Positions 13,852 through 14,130 of a stretch of 14,130 nt of DNA are shown in pieces. The notes under the pieces were generated by a model, which saw only the letters and a program-made list of their open reading frames with translations, searched no databases and was not told where the DNA came from. Position 1 is the stretch's first letter; the number at the start of each line of letters is the position of its first letter. The translations under genes were made by a program, and so were the position numbers. Source of the stretch: an uncultured Muribaculaceae bacterium (GTDB taxonomy: Bacteria > Bacteroidota > Bacteroidia > Bacteroidales > Muribaculaceae); NCBI GenBank assembly GCA_948788915.1, contig CAQFOZ010000053.1:1-14130 (forward strand), in the 5' to 3' direction.

Positions 13852-14130
13852 TTATTCACCGCAGGTTCTTGTTTCGTCCATACAATCTGTGCCAGTTGTC
13901 TCTTCGTCGCATCTATAAGTCTCATCATCACATATTCTCGTTTCGCGGCAGGGATAATCATAAGTAGGTCTCAGGGTTTCACAGCCTCCGTCTGCATAAG
14001 TTGCAATCTCACAATTTTGAGTATCGGGATCAAGACATTTATCGAATGTTTGTTCACAAGCAATATCTTTGCTGCTAGAAGTTACGAAAAGAGTGTAATT
14101 TATTGGAAATGAGCGTAGGTTAATTGCTCT
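13852..14130 (-). CDS. Cysteine-rich acidic protein of unknown function, C-terminal part (cut by right window edge)
   Basis: Not recognised. An open frame enters from the right edge and gives 92 residues before TAA at 13852-13854; no start codon lies inside the window except a Met nine residues from the end, so the true start is outside. The first 24 visible residues (RAINLRSFPINYTLFVTSSS...) are Cys-free. The last 68 contain nine cysteines (visible positions 25, 32, 40, 50, 61, 67, 74, 83, 90) spaced 5-10 residues apart. Six are followed by a short acidic-Thr motif: CEQT, CET, CRET, CDDET, CDEET, CMDET. The region is rich in Asp, Glu and Thr and poor in hydrophobics, suggesting a disulphide-knitted secreted segment or a metal-binding tail. 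The gene is monocistronic at its 3' end, closed by a strong terminator. That the frame is coding is inferred from its length, its terminator and its repeat pattern. Confidence 0.65.
   Translation of the reverse strand, partial: RAINLRSFPINYTLFVTSSSKDIACEQTFDKCLDPDTQNCEIATYADGGCETLRPTYDYPCRETRICDDETYRCDEETTGTDCMDETRTCGE

Overview
The window looks like a chromosomal housekeeping segment from a member of the Bacteroidales. The evidence is the gene families (DUF6089/PorG-like, DUF6242 and DUF4421 proteins, an 890-residue five-POTRA BamA), starts with no usable Shine-Dalgarno sequence, and promoter candidates of the Bacteroidetes type TTTG-N19/20-TAnnTTTG. A gut lineage such as Muribaculaceae or Bacteroidaceae is plausible, but that is inference. 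Every gene I can support lies on the minus strand, so the biological reading order runs from the right end to the left end. All long plus-strand ORFs are shadows of these genes. I found no tRNA, rRNA, CRISPR array, insertion sequence or prophage.

Layout in transcription order. 14130-13852: the C-terminal part of an unrecognised, cysteine-rich, acidic protein, closed by a strong stem-loop terminator (13777-13832). 13727-11366: an Xaa-Pro aminopeptidase (M24B) with its own good promoter, then a gamma-carbonic-anhydrase-like hexapeptide protein. 11201-9568: ribosomal protein bS21 with a consensus promoter and a structured leader, a XerC/D-type tyrosine recombinase, and a short hibernation-promoting factor. 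9571-6210: the endolytic transglycosylase MltG (its likely TTG start overlaps the hpf stop), a DUF4421 outer-membrane protein and the riboflavin enzyme RibD. 6051-1: an envelope-biogenesis run of DUF6242 lipoprotein, PorG-like DUF6089 protein, undecaprenyl diphosphate synthase, BamA and an OmpH/Skp chaperone cut by the left edge.

How the genes fit together. The left half is mostly cell-envelope construction: lipid carrier synthesis (UppS), glycan strand release (MltG), outer-membrane protein chaperoning and insertion (Skp, BamA), plus three envelope proteins of poorly known role (DUF6089, DUF6242, DUF4421). The order porG-uppS-bamA-skp is, from memory, the order in Porphyromonas gingivalis. 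The centre is ribosome-related: bS21, which in Bacteroidetes helps mask the anti-Shine-Dalgarno sequence, and HPF.

Most of the window is ordinary. The points most worth a second look are the Cys-rich repeat protein at the right edge, a perfect GGAGG held in a GC-rich stem in the rpsU leader, the hairpin between rpsU and xerC, and an in-frame duplicated stop region at the end of mltG.
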